From assembly GCF_000145615.1 (NCBI RefSeq), contig NC_014410.1, positions 310,001 to 374,000 on the forward strand: a DNA stretch of 64,000 bases, read 5' to 3'. Below the pieces are notes generated by a model, which had not been told where the DNA came from, made no database searches, and saw only the letters and a list, made by a program, of their open reading frames with translations. Positions 9,104-17,525 of the stretch are shown here, one piece after another. Numbering within the stretch: the stretch's first letter is position 1; every line of letters begins with the position of its first letter. A program made the translations under genes and the position numbers. The stretch is from Thermoanaerobacterium thermosaccharolyticum DSM 571. Lineage in GTDB: Bacteria > Bacillota > Thermoanaerobacteria > Thermoanaerobacterales > Thermoanaerobacteraceae.

Positions 9104-9602
9104 ATGAGTGAAATTATTTATTATGGTGCGTATGGGTCAAATTTGCTAAGAGAAAGGTTTCTTATATACATAAAAGGTGGAGAATATAGAGGCAAAGAAT
9201 ATAGAGGATGCAGAGATAAAACAGAACCAATAGATATGGGCTGGATATATGTTCCTTTACAGGCTTTATTTTGCAAGATGTTCTCCACGATGGGAAAATA
9301 AAGGTGTAGCTTTCTTATTTGACGAGAAAGAAGAAAATCCCGAGTACTATTCAGTCATTAGACTGTGGAAGATAACAGAAGAGCAGTTTTATGAAATCCA
9401 AAGACAAGAAGGCGGTTGGTATAACCTTATTTTAGAACTTGTTGAAAAAGATGGAATTGAAATTAAAACGATAACTGGACGCTGGAGAGATAAAAAACAA
9501 GCTCCATCAGAAGAATATTTAGAAGTCATTAAGAAAGGATTAAAAGAAACGACCAATTGGGATGATGAAAGAATAGAGGCATATGTGAAAAAGTTCATGT
9601 AA
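9104..9602 (+). pseudogene. gamma-glutamylcyclotransferase-like (AIG2/GGCT) gene, copy B, frameshifted
   Basis: This gene is closely similar in DNA and protein to copy A at 2191. It starts at ATG 9104 with MSEIIYYGAYGSNLL and keeps an intact TA tract, so the first 50 residues read through. One extra T near 9255 (GTTCCTTTACAGG against GCTCCTTACAGA in copy A) shifts the frame. The remainder (residues equivalent to LYFARCSP to AYVKKFM) lies in the +1 frame to 9602. The two copies are therefore broken at different sites, and an intact gene could be rebuilt from them. It begins about 30 bases past the terminal repeat of array 2. Confidence 0.75.
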
Positions 9603-9637
9603 AAATAAAAAATGAAAATCATTATTAAATTAATTAA

Positions 9638-9672
9638 AATCATGACCACCTGTAAAACAGATGGTCATGATT
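9638..9672. terminator. bidirectional terminator hairpin
   Basis: AATCATGACCA (9638-9648) and TGGTCATGATT (9662-9672) form a perfect 11-bp stem, extended by inner CTGT/ACAG pairing. It sits between two convergent genes. Confidence 0.6.
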
Positions 9673-9715
9673 AATATACTTTCATTATATTTTTTAATAC
9701 AAATGAGTTGAAGCG

Positions 9716-11008
9716 CTAAAATTTTATATCTAAGTTGGCCAGAATATCACTGCTTATTTTACTCATCGTATTTTTTAAATCACCGTAAATTTTTTTAAAT
9801 AGATCCACTATTTGTTCTAAACCATTTTTCTTTAAGTAAACTATGTATTCATCTAAGATTTCATCCGAAATTAAGTCTTGTAATTTTACTTCTTTGTCTA
9901 TGCCCTCTACTTTTGCAGGCAAATTATTCAAAGTTCTTAAAATATTTACTTTCATTATTTGTTCAAATATTTCCATATTCCAATGATTAATAGGCAGACT
10001 TAAAAGTGACAGAACATTTTCAAAAGACATTTTTACCTTCTCGTCATTTATACTTTCAGATTTTAATTCTAAGCTCGTGAGGATAGTCTTTAAAGCTTTT
10101 TCATAAATAATTAGCTCTTTATAAAGTAAGTTTTGTAATACCTCATCAAATAATGAATCGTAAAATTCAGTGGGTGTCTTAAAGTCAAATAAAAATGATG
10201 ATAAAATTCTATGATAGAATTTAAGCAAAAACAGATATACTATGAAAAAAGGAATATCTATGCGCTCATCTAAAACATAAGCCAAATCATTTGTAATAGT
10301 ATCAAACATTTTACTGCTTAGATATTCATTGAATGATGGATACTTCGAAGCTATGTCATAGATTTTATCCATAGTCTTAGTACCATTTATAGCGTGTATT
10401 TCTTCCAGAGCCTTAGCTATCTCAATCATAGTAGCTCCTATTGCCACTTTTACTAATGTATTATATTCATCTAATATAGATATCCGTATTAAAAGAAAAA
10501 GATCCTTTATTTCTTTTTCATTAAAATTAAAATTTTGCAACTCAAAAGCAATACTTAAAAGAATTTCTTCAACTAAATTTTCTTCTACAATCTCTTTTAA
10601 GAGATTATCTACATCTAATTCATTTCCTATTTCAATATCCTTTAAAAGGTCGCCAGGTACTCTTACTTTTTTTAATCTTTTATCTTCAGCTATATTTCTG
10701 GTCATTTTTCTAAGAAATTGTATGTAATCATCATTTGTATAATTGTCTTCTGTTTCGAATGTCTCTAAAATCAATTTGACAATTTTATCAGCTTTAAAAG
10801 ATTTATTCTTTTCAGATAGATTTGCTCCATAAAGTATACTTACGATTTTAATAAACTCAACATCATCTGAAAAAAGATTAACCTCATTAGACAAGGAATT
10901 TGTCAAAGTTTTTTTTATTTCTTCGATGTTATTCATACAACACTTTTTATATTTTTTCCCGCTACCACAGATACAATCATCATTTCTGCTAATGTCAAAT
11001 ATTTTCAT
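9716..11008 (-). CDS. SEC-C motif protein of unknown function
   Basis: A 430-residue protein that opens with a SEC-C zinc motif, DCICGSGKKYKKCC (C12, C14, C23, C24), the metal-binding tail also found in SecA. The rest is a long helical, acidic and Leu/Ile-rich region without a motif I can name and without membrane segments or a signal peptide. Here the SEC-C module is at the N terminus, whereas in SecA it is C-terminal. The gene stands alone between a terminator and the riboswitch region on the other strand. AGGAGG near 11022 precedes the ATG. A role in protein or RNA handling is only a guess from the zinc motif. Confidence 0.75.
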   Translation of the reverse strand: MKIFDISRNDDCICGSGKKYKKCCMNNIEEIKKTLTNSLSNEVNLFSDDVEFIKIVSILYGANLSEKNKSFKADKIVKLILETFETEDNYTNDDYIQFLRKMTRNIAEDKRLKKVRVPGDLLKDIEIGNELDVDNLLKEIVEENLVEEILLSIAFELQNFNFNEKEIKDLFLLIRISILDEYNTLVKVAIGATMIEIAKALEEIHAINGTKTMDKIYDIASKYPSFNEYLSSKMFDTITNDLAYVLDERIDIPFFIVYLFLLKFYHRILSSFLFDFKTPTEFYDSLFDEVLQNLLYKELIIYEKALKTILTSLELKSESINDEKVKMSFENVLSLLSLPINHWNMEIFEQIMKVNILRTLNNLPAKVEGIDKEVKLQDLISDEILDEYIVYLKKNGLEQIVDLFKKIYGDLKNTMSKISSDILANLDIKF

Positions 11009-11141
11009 GTTTAATATCCTCCCATTTTTTAGACTAGTTTAATTTTAAACAAATATCTTATAAATTTCAATTCCTCTTTTTAAAGAGTTGCATATTTTAT
11101 AGACACAGTTTTGTTACAAAATTTACATTTTTTTAATATAT

Positions 11142-11170
11142 TTGCAAATGAGATTTTGATATGGTATAAT
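11142..11170 (+). promoter_or_regulatory. sigma-A-type promoter of the c-di-AMP riboswitch operon
   Basis: TTGCAA at 11142-11147 and TATAAT at 11165-11170, separated by 17 bases. Transcription would start near 11177, a little before the riboswitch. Confidence 0.7.
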
Positions 11171-11194
11171 GTAATTAGTTTAATAATATGCTAT

Positions 11195-11300
11195 AACGCT
11201 GAATTCGTAAGAAGCGGGAAAACCAATTTCAGGGGTGAATCCATTTAATATGGAAGGGTTATCTTTCAACCCTAACCCGTCAGCTAACCTCGTAAGCGTT
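11195..11300 (+). ncRNA. cyclic di-AMP riboswitch (ydaO-yuaA leader)
   Basis: The conserved blocks of this class appear in order: CGCTGAATTCGTAAGAAGCG, AGGGGTGAATCC, CAACCCTAACCCGTCAGC, and TAACCTCGTAAGCG. AACGCT (11195-11200) and AGCGTT (11295-11300) close the P1 stem. In known cases ligand binding favours termination and turns expression off. A terminator hairpin follows at 11366. The class usually controls cell-wall enzymes, potassium transport and osmolyte genes. The gene controlled here is an opine-dehydrogenase-like enzyme. Confidence 0.88.
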
Positions 11301-11318
11301 GAAAGAGGAGGAAATAGC

Positions 11319-11354
11319 ATGGATAGATTCGGTTTTGTTGTTGCCTTCTATTAG
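11319..11354 (+). CDS. putative 11-residue leader peptide
   Basis: ATG at 11319 stands behind a strong AGAGGAGGAAATAG and encodes MDRFGFVVAFY before TAG. It lies between the riboswitch aptamer and the terminator. Its last codons (CCTTCTATT, 11344-11352) are exactly complementary to AATAGAAGG (11404-11412), which overlaps the ribosome binding site of the next gene. Translation of the peptide could therefore open or close that site. There is no proof that it is translated. Confidence 0.4.
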   Translation: MDRFGFVVAFY

Positions 11355-11365
11355 AACCGGGTTCA

Positions 11366-11393
11366 AGCTGTAGATTTTCTCTATGGCTTTTTT
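11366..11393 (+). terminator. riboswitch expression-platform terminator
   Basis: AGCTGTAGA (11366-11374) pairs with TCTATGGCT (11380-11388) with two wobble pairs, and six T follow. It lies 27 bases before the ribosome binding site of the controlled gene. Confidence 0.65.
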
Positions 11394-11423
11394 AATACCC
11401 AAAAATAGAAGGAGGCTTTATGG

Positions 11424-12524
11424 ATGAACTTACCATCATTTTCTGTCATTGGAGCTGGTAACGGCGGTCAGGCAATGGCAGCACACCTTTCACTAATGGG
11501 ATTTACGGTTAATCTTTACAACAGAACTCGCGAAAAATTGATTCCTATCTTAAATAATGGGGGCATATATCTTGAAGGGGCAGTCAGCGGATTTGCTAAA
11601 CTAAATATGATTACTGATAGCATAGAAGATGCAATAAGAGATACAGATATAATCATGGTAACTATTCCAGCATCGGGTCATAGTGATGTTGCATATGAAA
11701 TGCTTCCATATCTAAAAAGTGGGCAAATAATTGTTTTAAATCCTGGAAGAACTTTTGGAGCAATTGAGTTTTACAATATTATAAGGGCCAGAAGTGATTT
11801 AAATGTAGTCATAAGCGAGACAGATACATTTATATATGCTTGTAGATCGAATGATGGCAGAGGGAAAATTTTTAGAATAAAAGATGTCGTATCATTAGCA
11901 TCTATACCATCATGGAAGACAAATTACGTCGTTGATTTGCTGAAATTGGCTTATACACAGATAGTTCCAGCTGAAAATGTTTTAGAGACAAGTTTAAATA
12001 ATATAGGTTCTATTTTTCATCCGGCACCTATACTATTAAATTCTGCACGAATAGAGACTACAGAGGGAAGCTTTCAATATTATTTGGAAGGTATATCTCC
12101 ATCAGTTGCAAAGATATTGGAAAGAATGGATAGAGAAAGGGTTGCAGTAGCACATGCATTGGGCGTAAATGCAATTACAGCGTTAGATTGGTTAAAAGAT
12201 ACGTATGGTGTTGTTTCAGATAATTTATATGAGGCAATCCAAAATACAGATGCATACAAAGGATTACTAGCACCAAGGACACTAGACTGCAGGTACATTT
12301 TTGAAGATGTTCCCATGAGCTTAGTCCCAATTTCTTCAATTGGAAGGCAGTTAGGGGTTTCGACACATACTATTGATTCTATAATTCATTTGGCATCATG
12401 TATGCATGAAAAAAATTACTGGAAGATAGGGCGGACGGTAGTAAAGCTAGGATTGGATGGCAAAAGTGCAGCAGAAATAAAAGAAATAGTAGAAGGTGTA
12501 AAGGAGGAGAGCACTGTCGCATGA
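11424..12524 (+). CDS. NAD(P)-dependent opine/octopine dehydrogenase-family protein
   Basis: A 366-residue oxidoreductase of the octopine/nopaline dehydrogenase family. The N-terminal Rossmann motif is GAGNGG (residues 10-15). The central stretch NPGRTFGAIEF is typical of the family. The C-terminal all-helical domain contains NNIGSIFHPAPILLN and the Asp/His pattern expected of opine enzymes. Such enzymes reductively join an amino acid to a 2-oxo acid, or carry out related imine reductions. ATG 11424 is chosen because AAGGAGG (11409-11415) lies 8 bases before it. The stop overlaps the start of the B12 gene (ATGA), so the two are translationally coupled. Expression is probably governed by the c-di-AMP riboswitch. 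The real substrate is unknown. Confidence 0.85.
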   Translation: MNLPSFSVIGAGNGGQAMAAHLSLMGFTVNLYNRTREKLIPILNNGGIYLEGAVSGFAKLNMITDSIEDAIRDTDIIMVTIPASGHSDVAYEMLPYLKSGQIIVLNPGRTFGAIEFYNIIRARSDLNVVISETDTFIYACRSNDGRGKIFRIKDVVSLASIPSWKTNYVVDLLKLAYTQIVPAENVLETSLNNIGSIFHPAPILLNSARIETTEGSFQYYLEGISPSVAKILERMDRERVAVAHALGVNAITALDWLKDTYGVVSDNLYEAIQNTDAYKGLLAPRTLDCRYIFEDVPMSLVPISSIGRQLGVSTHTIDSIIHLASCMHEKNYWKIGRTVVKLGLDGKSAAEIKEIVEGVKEESTVA

Positions 12525-14173
12525 AAAGATTAATTATAGCTGCTTCGATTGAGAATGACGTTCACGTTGCTGGCGTTTATAAATTTTTACGGCTTGCAGA
12601 GAGCGAAGGATTTGATATTCAGTTTTTAGGCCCTGCAACGCCAATTGATAAACTTGTAGAAATTATACGGTTAAGAAAACCTGACATAGTTGGAATAAGT
12701 TATAGATTGACTCCTGATTCACTTAAATCCATATTAGATGTTCTTAAAAGCAGGATAAAAGAATACAATCTTAATGGCATTAGATGGATATTTGGCGGTA
12801 CGGAACCAAATTGCATAGTTGCCAAAGAATCAGGTATTTTTGAGGAAGTTTTTGACGGAACTTCAGGTGATGAATTTACAATTTCGTATTTGAAAGGACA
12901 AAAAGTCTTAGCCGATGAAGTGGAGTATGGGCAGGATATAGTTGATAGAATTGAAAGAAATTATCCTTATCCTGTAATAAGACATCACTTTGGCCTGCCG
13001 TCGTACAAGGATACACTTGCCGGCATAAAAAAGATTGCGTCAGAAAAAGTTCTCGATGTGATATCAATAGCACCTGATCAAAATACACAGGAGCACTTTT
13101 TTGATAAAAAGTATAATACTGCACTTGATGGTGCAGGAGGTGTGCCAATAAGGTCAGAAGAAGAATTTAAAAAACTTTACGATGAATCAAGGCGTGGAAA
13201 TTATCCATTGCTTAGATGCTACAGTGGGACAAATGACGTTTTTAAAATGGCTAAAATGCTAAAGGATACGATAAACAATGCATGGGCTGCTATACCCCTT
13301 TGCTGGTACAATGTATTAGATAGCAGGGGACCTAGACAGGTTGAAGAATCTATAAGAGAGAACCAAAAGCTGATGAAGTGGCATGCCGACAGAAATATAC
13401 CTGTAGAAGTCAATGAAGCACATCACTGGGGACTTAGGGATGCACATGATGCCATTTATGTGGCGGCAAGCTATCTTGCAGCATATAATGCTAAAAAAAT
13501 GGGTGTTAAAAACTATATAGCACAGTTTATGTTTAATGTTCCACCAGCTACATCGCCTAAAATGGATCTTGCTAAGATGTTGGCATCTATAGAGCTTGTT
13601 GAAAGCCTTCAGGACGATAACTTTAGAGTGTTTAGACAGGCTAGGGCAGGGCTTGCAAGCATGCCGCAGGATCTTTTTGAGGCGAAAGGGCAACTTGCTT
13701 CAAGTGCATATCTCTCCATGGCTATAAAACCTCATATATATCATGTTGTAGGTTTTTGTGAAGCCCATCATGCTGCAACGCCAGATGATATAATAGAAAG
13801 TGTAAAGATTGTAAAAGCTGTAATAAAAAATACCTTATCTGGCATGTTCGATTTTACTCAAGATTTAGATGTTTTAAAGAGGAAAGAGGAACTTATAAAC
13901 GATGCAAAAGTGATACTTAATGGTATAAGAGAGCTTAATACATTGTGCAGCGATCCGCTGTCAGATCCTCATACCTTATCGTTAGCGATAAAATTAGGCA
14001 TATTGGACGCGCCGCATCTTAAAGGGAATAAAAGTGCAAGTGGTGCACTGCAGACGAAAGTTATAAATGGAGCATGCTACGCATTTGACTACGAAAATAA
14101 TAGAGTGATAGAGGAAGAAGAGAGAGTCTTTAATATAATTCAAAACTATCAAAAGATGATAATTGTGGCGTAA
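12521..14173 (+). CDS. cobalamin-binding mutase-like protein
   Basis: A 550-residue protein with an N-terminal B12-binding domain. It shows the base-off/His-on motif D13-x-H15-x-x-G18 (ENDVHVAG), a hydrophobic Ser/Leu strand (GISYRLTPDS) and the glycine pair in WIFGGTEP. Residues from about 140 on resemble the TIM-barrel catalytic part of glutamate mutase E-type enzymes, for example YPLLRCYSGTNDVFKMAK, HHWGLRDAHDA and IYHVVGFCEAHHAATPDDI. This suggests a single-chain adenosylcobalamin-dependent carbon-skeleton mutase, though a methyl-transfer role is not excluded. It is coupled to the opine-dehydrogenase-like gene by a 4-base overlap. No established pathway is known to me for this pair. Confidence 0.8.
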   Translation: MKRLIIAASIENDVHVAGVYKFLRLAESEGFDIQFLGPATPIDKLVEIIRLRKPDIVGISYRLTPDSLKSILDVLKSRIKEYNLNGIRWIFGGTEPNCIVAKESGIFEEVFDGTSGDEFTISYLKGQKVLADEVEYGQDIVDRIERNYPYPVIRHHFGLPSYKDTLAGIKKIASEKVLDVISIAPDQNTQEHFFDKKYNTALDGAGGVPIRSEEEFKKLYDESRRGNYPLLRCYSGTNDVFKMAKMLKDTINNAWAAIPLCWYNVLDSRGPRQVEESIRENQKLMKWHADRNIPVEVNEAHHWGLRDAHDAIYVAASYLAAYNAKKMGVKNYIAQFMFNVPPATSPKMDLAKMLASIELVESLQDDNFRVFRQARAGLASMPQDLFEAKGQLASSAYLSMAIKPHIYHVVGFCEAHHAATPDDIIESVKIVKAVIKNTLSGMFDFTQDLDVLKRKEELINDAKVILNGIRELNTLCSDPLSDPHTLSLAIKLGILDAPHLKGNKSASGALQTKVINGACYAFDYENNRVIEEEERVFNIIQNYQKMIIVA

Positions 14174-14197
14174 AACTAAAATTTATAAAACATATAG

Positions 14198-14233
14198 ATC
14201 GGAATATACCAAAAGTGTATATCCGATTTTTTT
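14198..14233 (+). terminator. intrinsic terminator after the B12 gene
   Basis: ATCGGAATATAC pairs with GTATATCCGAT (one bulge), followed by seven T. Confidence 0.7.
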
Positions 14234-14313
14234 ATGCAATCAATATATAAATTTTTTTATCCAAAAACATATTATAGAAGAAGTAAATATTTAAAGTGAA
14301 AGGAGGGTTTTAA

Positions 14314-14967
14314 TTGCTGATTGTTGTAGATCCCGGACACGGAGGGCTTGATAGCGGTGCTGTTGGAAATGGATTTTTTGAAAAGGATATAAACTTAAGT
14401 GTATCTCTTAAATTGAGAGACATCTTAGAGGCAAATAATGTAGATATAATCTTGACAAGAGATAAAGATATTACATTGGGACTTAGCGAGAGGTGTGACA
14501 TTGCCAATAAAAACAAAGCAGATTATTTTATATCAATCCATTGTAACAGTTTTAAAGATTCTACTGCAAAAGGAACAGAAACTTATTCATATCCTGGAAG
14601 TATTTCTGGAGGAAAATTAGCTAAAAGTATACAGCAAGCTATAGTGACAAATTTAAATACAGTAGACAGAGGTGTAAAGACCGCTAACTTTTACGTTTTG
14701 CATCATACAAACATGACGGCAGTATTGGTTGAATTAGGATTTATAACCAACAAGGAAGATTTAGACCTGATTTTAAACAAACGAAATCTATTTGCGATAT
14801 CAATATCAAATGGGATATTAAATAACATAGGACTTAAGCAAATAAGCAAATCGGATTCAATTGAAAAATTACACCAGATGGGCTTTATTTCTGACTATTA
14901 CGATCCTGAAAGTTATGTAAAATGGAAAGATATTGCAGATGCATTATTAAAGATTATAGGAGGTTGA
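14314..14967 (+). CDS. N-acetylmuramoyl-L-alanine amidase (Amidase_3)
   Basis: A 217-residue zinc amidase that cuts the bond between muramic acid and the stem peptide. The zinc and catalytic residues are visible: H9 in DPGHGG, E23 in FFEKDINL, H76 in SIHCNS, and E140 in VELGF. The last 30 residues (KLHQMGFISDYYDPESYVKW) are the short helical tail common on phage-type endolysins. There is no signal peptide. The gene starts with TTG at 14314 behind AAAGGAGGG and is followed 4 bases later by a holin gene. The pair therefore looks like a lysis or export module borrowed from a phage, with no other phage gene nearby. Confidence 0.9.
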   Translation: MLIVVDPGHGGLDSGAVGNGFFEKDINLSVSLKLRDILEANNVDIILTRDKDITLGLSERCDIANKNKADYFISIHCNSFKDSTAKGTETYSYPGSISGGKLAKSIQQAIVTNLNTVDRGVKTANFYVLHHTNMTAVLVELGFITNKEDLDLILNKRNLFAISISNGILNNIGLKQISKSDSIEKLHQMGFISDYYDPESYVKWKDIADALLKIIGG

Positions 14968-14971
14968 GAAA

Positions 14972-15307
14972 ATGAGGGATCTTATTATGACAATATTGAC
15001 TGCAGGGCTGCAGCTTGTAATACTTGCCACATTAGGGTATGTCATAAATTTCTTGTATTCTAAAATAGGAACTGAAAAAACAAAAAGGTATTTTGAGATA
15101 GCAAAGATGATTGTAAGGGGAGTAGAACAAGAATTTGGTGCAGGAAATGGCGCAGATAAAAAGGCAGAAGCGGTAAACCTCATAAAGAAAATAGTAGGAA
15201 ACAAGCTTACAGAGGAGGAAATAGACAAATTGATAGAAGCGGCTGTATTTGAGATGAACTACGTATTAAATCTAAAAGGACTTAGCACCACAAGCAAAAA
15301 AACTTGA
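14972..15307 (+). CDS. LLH-type phage holin-like protein
   Basis: A 111-residue protein with one N-terminal membrane segment (LQLVILATLGYVINFLY) and a charged helical remainder ending in EMNYVLNL, the architecture of the phage holin LL-H family. It lies 4 bases after the amidase stop, behind AGGAGG. Holins make membrane pores that let amidases reach the wall. A host-adapted role such as autolysis or toxin release is possible. No phage structural gene is nearby. Confidence 0.8.
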   Translation: MRDLIMTILTAGLQLVILATLGYVINFLYSKIGTEKTKRYFEIAKMIVRGVEQEFGAGNGADKKAEAVNLIKKIVGNKLTEEEIDKLIEAAVFEMNYVLNLKGLSTTSKKT

Positions 15308-15316
15308 TTTAAAAAG

Positions 15317-15371
15317 AAAAAAGGACTGTTGCAAAACTACGTTAAAATAGTTTGCGACAGTCCTTTTTTTT
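15317..15371. terminator. bidirectional terminator
   Basis: AAAAGGACTGTTGCAAAACTA (15319-15339) pairs with TAGTTTGCGACAGTCCTTTT apart from one bulge. A runs lie on the left and T runs on the right. It separates the convergent holin and uracil permease genes. Confidence 0.85.
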
Positions 15372-16647
15372 ACGCTTGTGTGATGACGCTGTCATCTTTT
15401 ACTTTCGATTTTTCACCTTTTGGTTTTGTAAGTTTAATTTTAGGAAGCACCAAATTTAGGATTATGCCTGCTAGTGTTGCAGGACCGACGCCTTCAAACA
15501 CGAAATTTCCTAATCCTATTTTGATGCCGCCAACTCCAAGAGTCAAGATTACTGATGCTATTATCAAATTTCGACTATCAGAAAAATCAACCTTATTTTC
15601 TACTAACGTTCTTATACCTGCGGCTGCAATCATCCCAAATAGGATTATGGTGACACCGCCCATTACAGCTTGTGGTATAACCTGTATAAGTGCTCCTATC
15701 TTTTGAATAAAGCTTAGAAGTATCGCTATGACAGCGGCACCTTCTATGACTCTTGAGCTGTATACTTTTGTCATAGCCAATACACCGATATTTTCACCAT
15801 ACGTCGTGCTTGGCGGACCGCCAAACAGTGCAGCTATTGACGTTGCTAAGCCATTTCCCAGCATTACTCTATGAAAACCTGGATCTTTTATCAAGTCTTT
15901 ATCGACTATATTTCCTATTACAAGAACGTGACCTAAATCTTCGATTATAGCGACTAATGCCAAAGGTGCAATCAATGTCACAGCACCCCATGCAAGCACA
16001 GGTGAATGACCAACGAGAAATGAAAATTTCGGTACAGCAATCCACGATGCTTTTAAAACGGGAGAAAAATCTACAAGACCTCTGAATATGGCGAAGATGT
16101 ATCCGCCGATAGTTCCTAATAGGATTGGTATAACTTTCATGAATCCTTTTCCAAACATGCTGAAGATTATGACGAGTGCGGCTGTAACTAAAGCCGTAGG
16201 TAGATCTTTTTGTGCTTCTTGTATCGCTGTAGGTGCTAAGCTTAAGCCTATGATCATTACAACAGGACCTACTACTACAGATGGAAGAATCCTTTCAATC
16301 CAGTCTATGCCGGTTAAGCTTATTATTATGAAAACTGCCACGTAAACAAGTCCTGCGGCTATCATGCCGGTGAAAGCTCCTCTTACGCCGTAAGCTTTGG
16401 TTGCTGCGATTATAGGAGCTATAAATGCAAATGATGATCCTAAGTATGCAGGAACTTTTCCCTTTGTCATTAAGTGAAATATCAATGTGCCAAGACCTGA
16501 TGTAAATAATGTTACGGCAGGATCTAATCCTGTCAAAAGCGGTACAAGTATTGTTGCACCAAACATTGCGAAGACATGCTGAAAAGACAGGGGGACAGCT
16601 TCATTGATAGGGGGTACATCTTGTATACCGTAAAATTTGTTCTTCAT
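15370..16647 (-). CDS. pyrP: uracil permease (NCS2 / UraA-PyrP family)
   Basis: A membrane protein of about 425 residues with some 12-14 hydrophobic segments, importing uracil with protons or cations. The NCS2 signature is visible in IIEDLGHVLVIGNI and in GNGLATSIAALFGGPPSTTYGENIGVLAMTKV, with QxxAG-like helix breaks. The longer frame opens at 16674, but the start is placed at 16647 because AAAGGAGG lies just before that ATG. Upstream lies a PyrR-type attenuator, so expression should fall when UMP/UTP are plentiful. It stands as a single gene. Confidence 0.93.
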   Translation of the reverse strand: MKNKFYGIQDVPPINEAVPLSFQHVFAMFGATILVPLLTGLDPAVTLFTSGLGTLIFHLMTKGKVPAYLGSSFAFIAPIIAATKAYGVRGAFTGMIAAGLVYVAVFIIISLTGIDWIERILPSVVVGPVVMIIGLSLAPTAIQEAQKDLPTALVTAALVIIFSMFGKGFMKVIPILLGTIGGYIFAIFRGLVDFSPVLKASWIAVPKFSFLVGHSPVLAWGAVTLIAPLALVAIIEDLGHVLVIGNIVDKDLIKDPGFHRVMLGNGLATSIAALFGGPPSTTYGENIGVLAMTKVYSSRVIEGAAVIAILLSFIQKIGALIQVIPQAVMGGVTIILFGMIAAAGIRTLVENKVDFSDSRNLIIASVILTLGVGGIKIGLGNFVFEGVGPATLAGIILNLVLPKIKLTKPKGEKSKVKDDSVITQA

Positions 16648-16674
16648 GACGATTCCTCCTTTAATTTTTGGCAT

Positions 16675-16757
16675 AAAAAAACCCTCTCAAGGAGGACAAA
16701 CATATAGGGATATGCAGAAATATCGTTCCTCCTTTTTAGCCTCACTGGACTAATTTT
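16675..16757 (-). promoter_or_regulatory. PyrR-binding transcription attenuator
   Basis: Read on the minus strand, TTAGTCCAGTGAGGCTAAAA (complement of about 16733-16752) matches the PyrR anti-antiterminator loop with its AGTCCAGNGAGGCT core. AGGAGGAAC can pair further down with GTCCTCCT to form an antiterminator. A CCTC/GAGG hairpin followed by a T run (16675-16697) is the terminator. This is the arrangement of the Bacillus pyrP leader. Confidence 0.85.
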
Positions 16758-16932
16758 AAAGGGTCTTATTAAACTACACAAATTATAACATAAGAAAATT
16801 AGATTGTCTATATGATATTTTAAAGTTGCAATTTGTGCTGTTAAAACAAAAGCGTTAAAAATGTCGAGAACTTACAAAAATCTTTTGTTGGAACGACTTA
16901 CAAAAAGTTTTAAAATAGAAATGTAAAGATTT

Positions 16933-17511
16933 TTGATGGGATGTGGATATTTAATGATAGTTAAATTAAAAAATAGAAAGTTACTATATTTATTTATATC
17001 GATAAATATATTGATAATAATTTTATTATCAATAATAATTTCTAAATATTTTATCTATAAACACGAATTGGTTTATCTTTACCATTATGCGAATCTAATG
17101 GATGAAAATAGAGCAATTTTAGAAAGTGTGAAATTTAAGGATTTTCATGATGAACAATTGATAGAAGATAGTTATAAGAATTTAGAGCAATTTGTGCAAT
17201 ATAATAATTTATATATTTTAAAAGGAAAACTGAATAATAAAAATGTTGGATATTTTGAATATGGTTTCCTTCATAATGTAAAAGAAGCAACAGATAAAGT
17301 TATTAGTGATATATATAATAACAAAGTTAATATACGGGATGAAAGTTATATAAAAGATATGTCAAGTAAATATGATATTTTATTTAATGAGTATATTAAA
17401 TTTATTAAGGAATCAAACTTTATAAATTTGAAATATTCAAAACTTGAAAATGCATCAAGAATATACGAAATTATGAATAATATTTCGTCTGAGTTTATTA
17501 ATGCCCGATGA
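16933..17511 (+). CDS. hypothetical membrane-anchored protein
   Basis: Up to 192 residues. A single N-terminal membrane segment (LLYLFISINILIIILLSIII) is followed by a hydrophilic Asn/Tyr/Lys-rich domain with predicted helices. The start is uncertain: ATG 16933 or ATG 16954, each with a weak ribosome binding site. The base composition is more AT-rich than that of the neighbours, which hints at accessory origin. I recognise no family. Confidence 0.5.
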   Translation: MMGCGYLMIVKLKNRKLLYLFISINILIIILLSIIISKYFIYKHELVYLYHYANLMDENRAILESVKFKDFHDEQLIEDSYKNLEQFVQYNNLYILKGKLNNKNVGYFEYGFLHNVKEATDKVISDIYNNKVNIRDESYIKDMSSKYDILFNEYIKFIKESNFINLKYSKLENASRIYEIMNNISSEFINAR

Positions 17512-17525
17512 TTGGAGAAAGAGGC

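Noticed and set aside
1-9700. cas operon for the arrays
   Set aside because: I looked for Cas1/2/3/5/6/7/8-like proteins in all listed frames and found none. The Uma2 nuclease is not a Cas protein.
11195-11300. Cobalamin riboswitch, suggested by the downstream B12 protein
   Set aside because: The conserved blocks are those of the c-di-AMP class, and no B12-box is present.
14314-15307. Prophage
   Set aside because: Only amidase and holin are present, with no structural, replication or integrase genes around them.
16861-16880. ATGTCGAGAA as a Spo0A box
   Set aside because: It differs from the consensus and lies before an unknown gene with no other sporulation sign.
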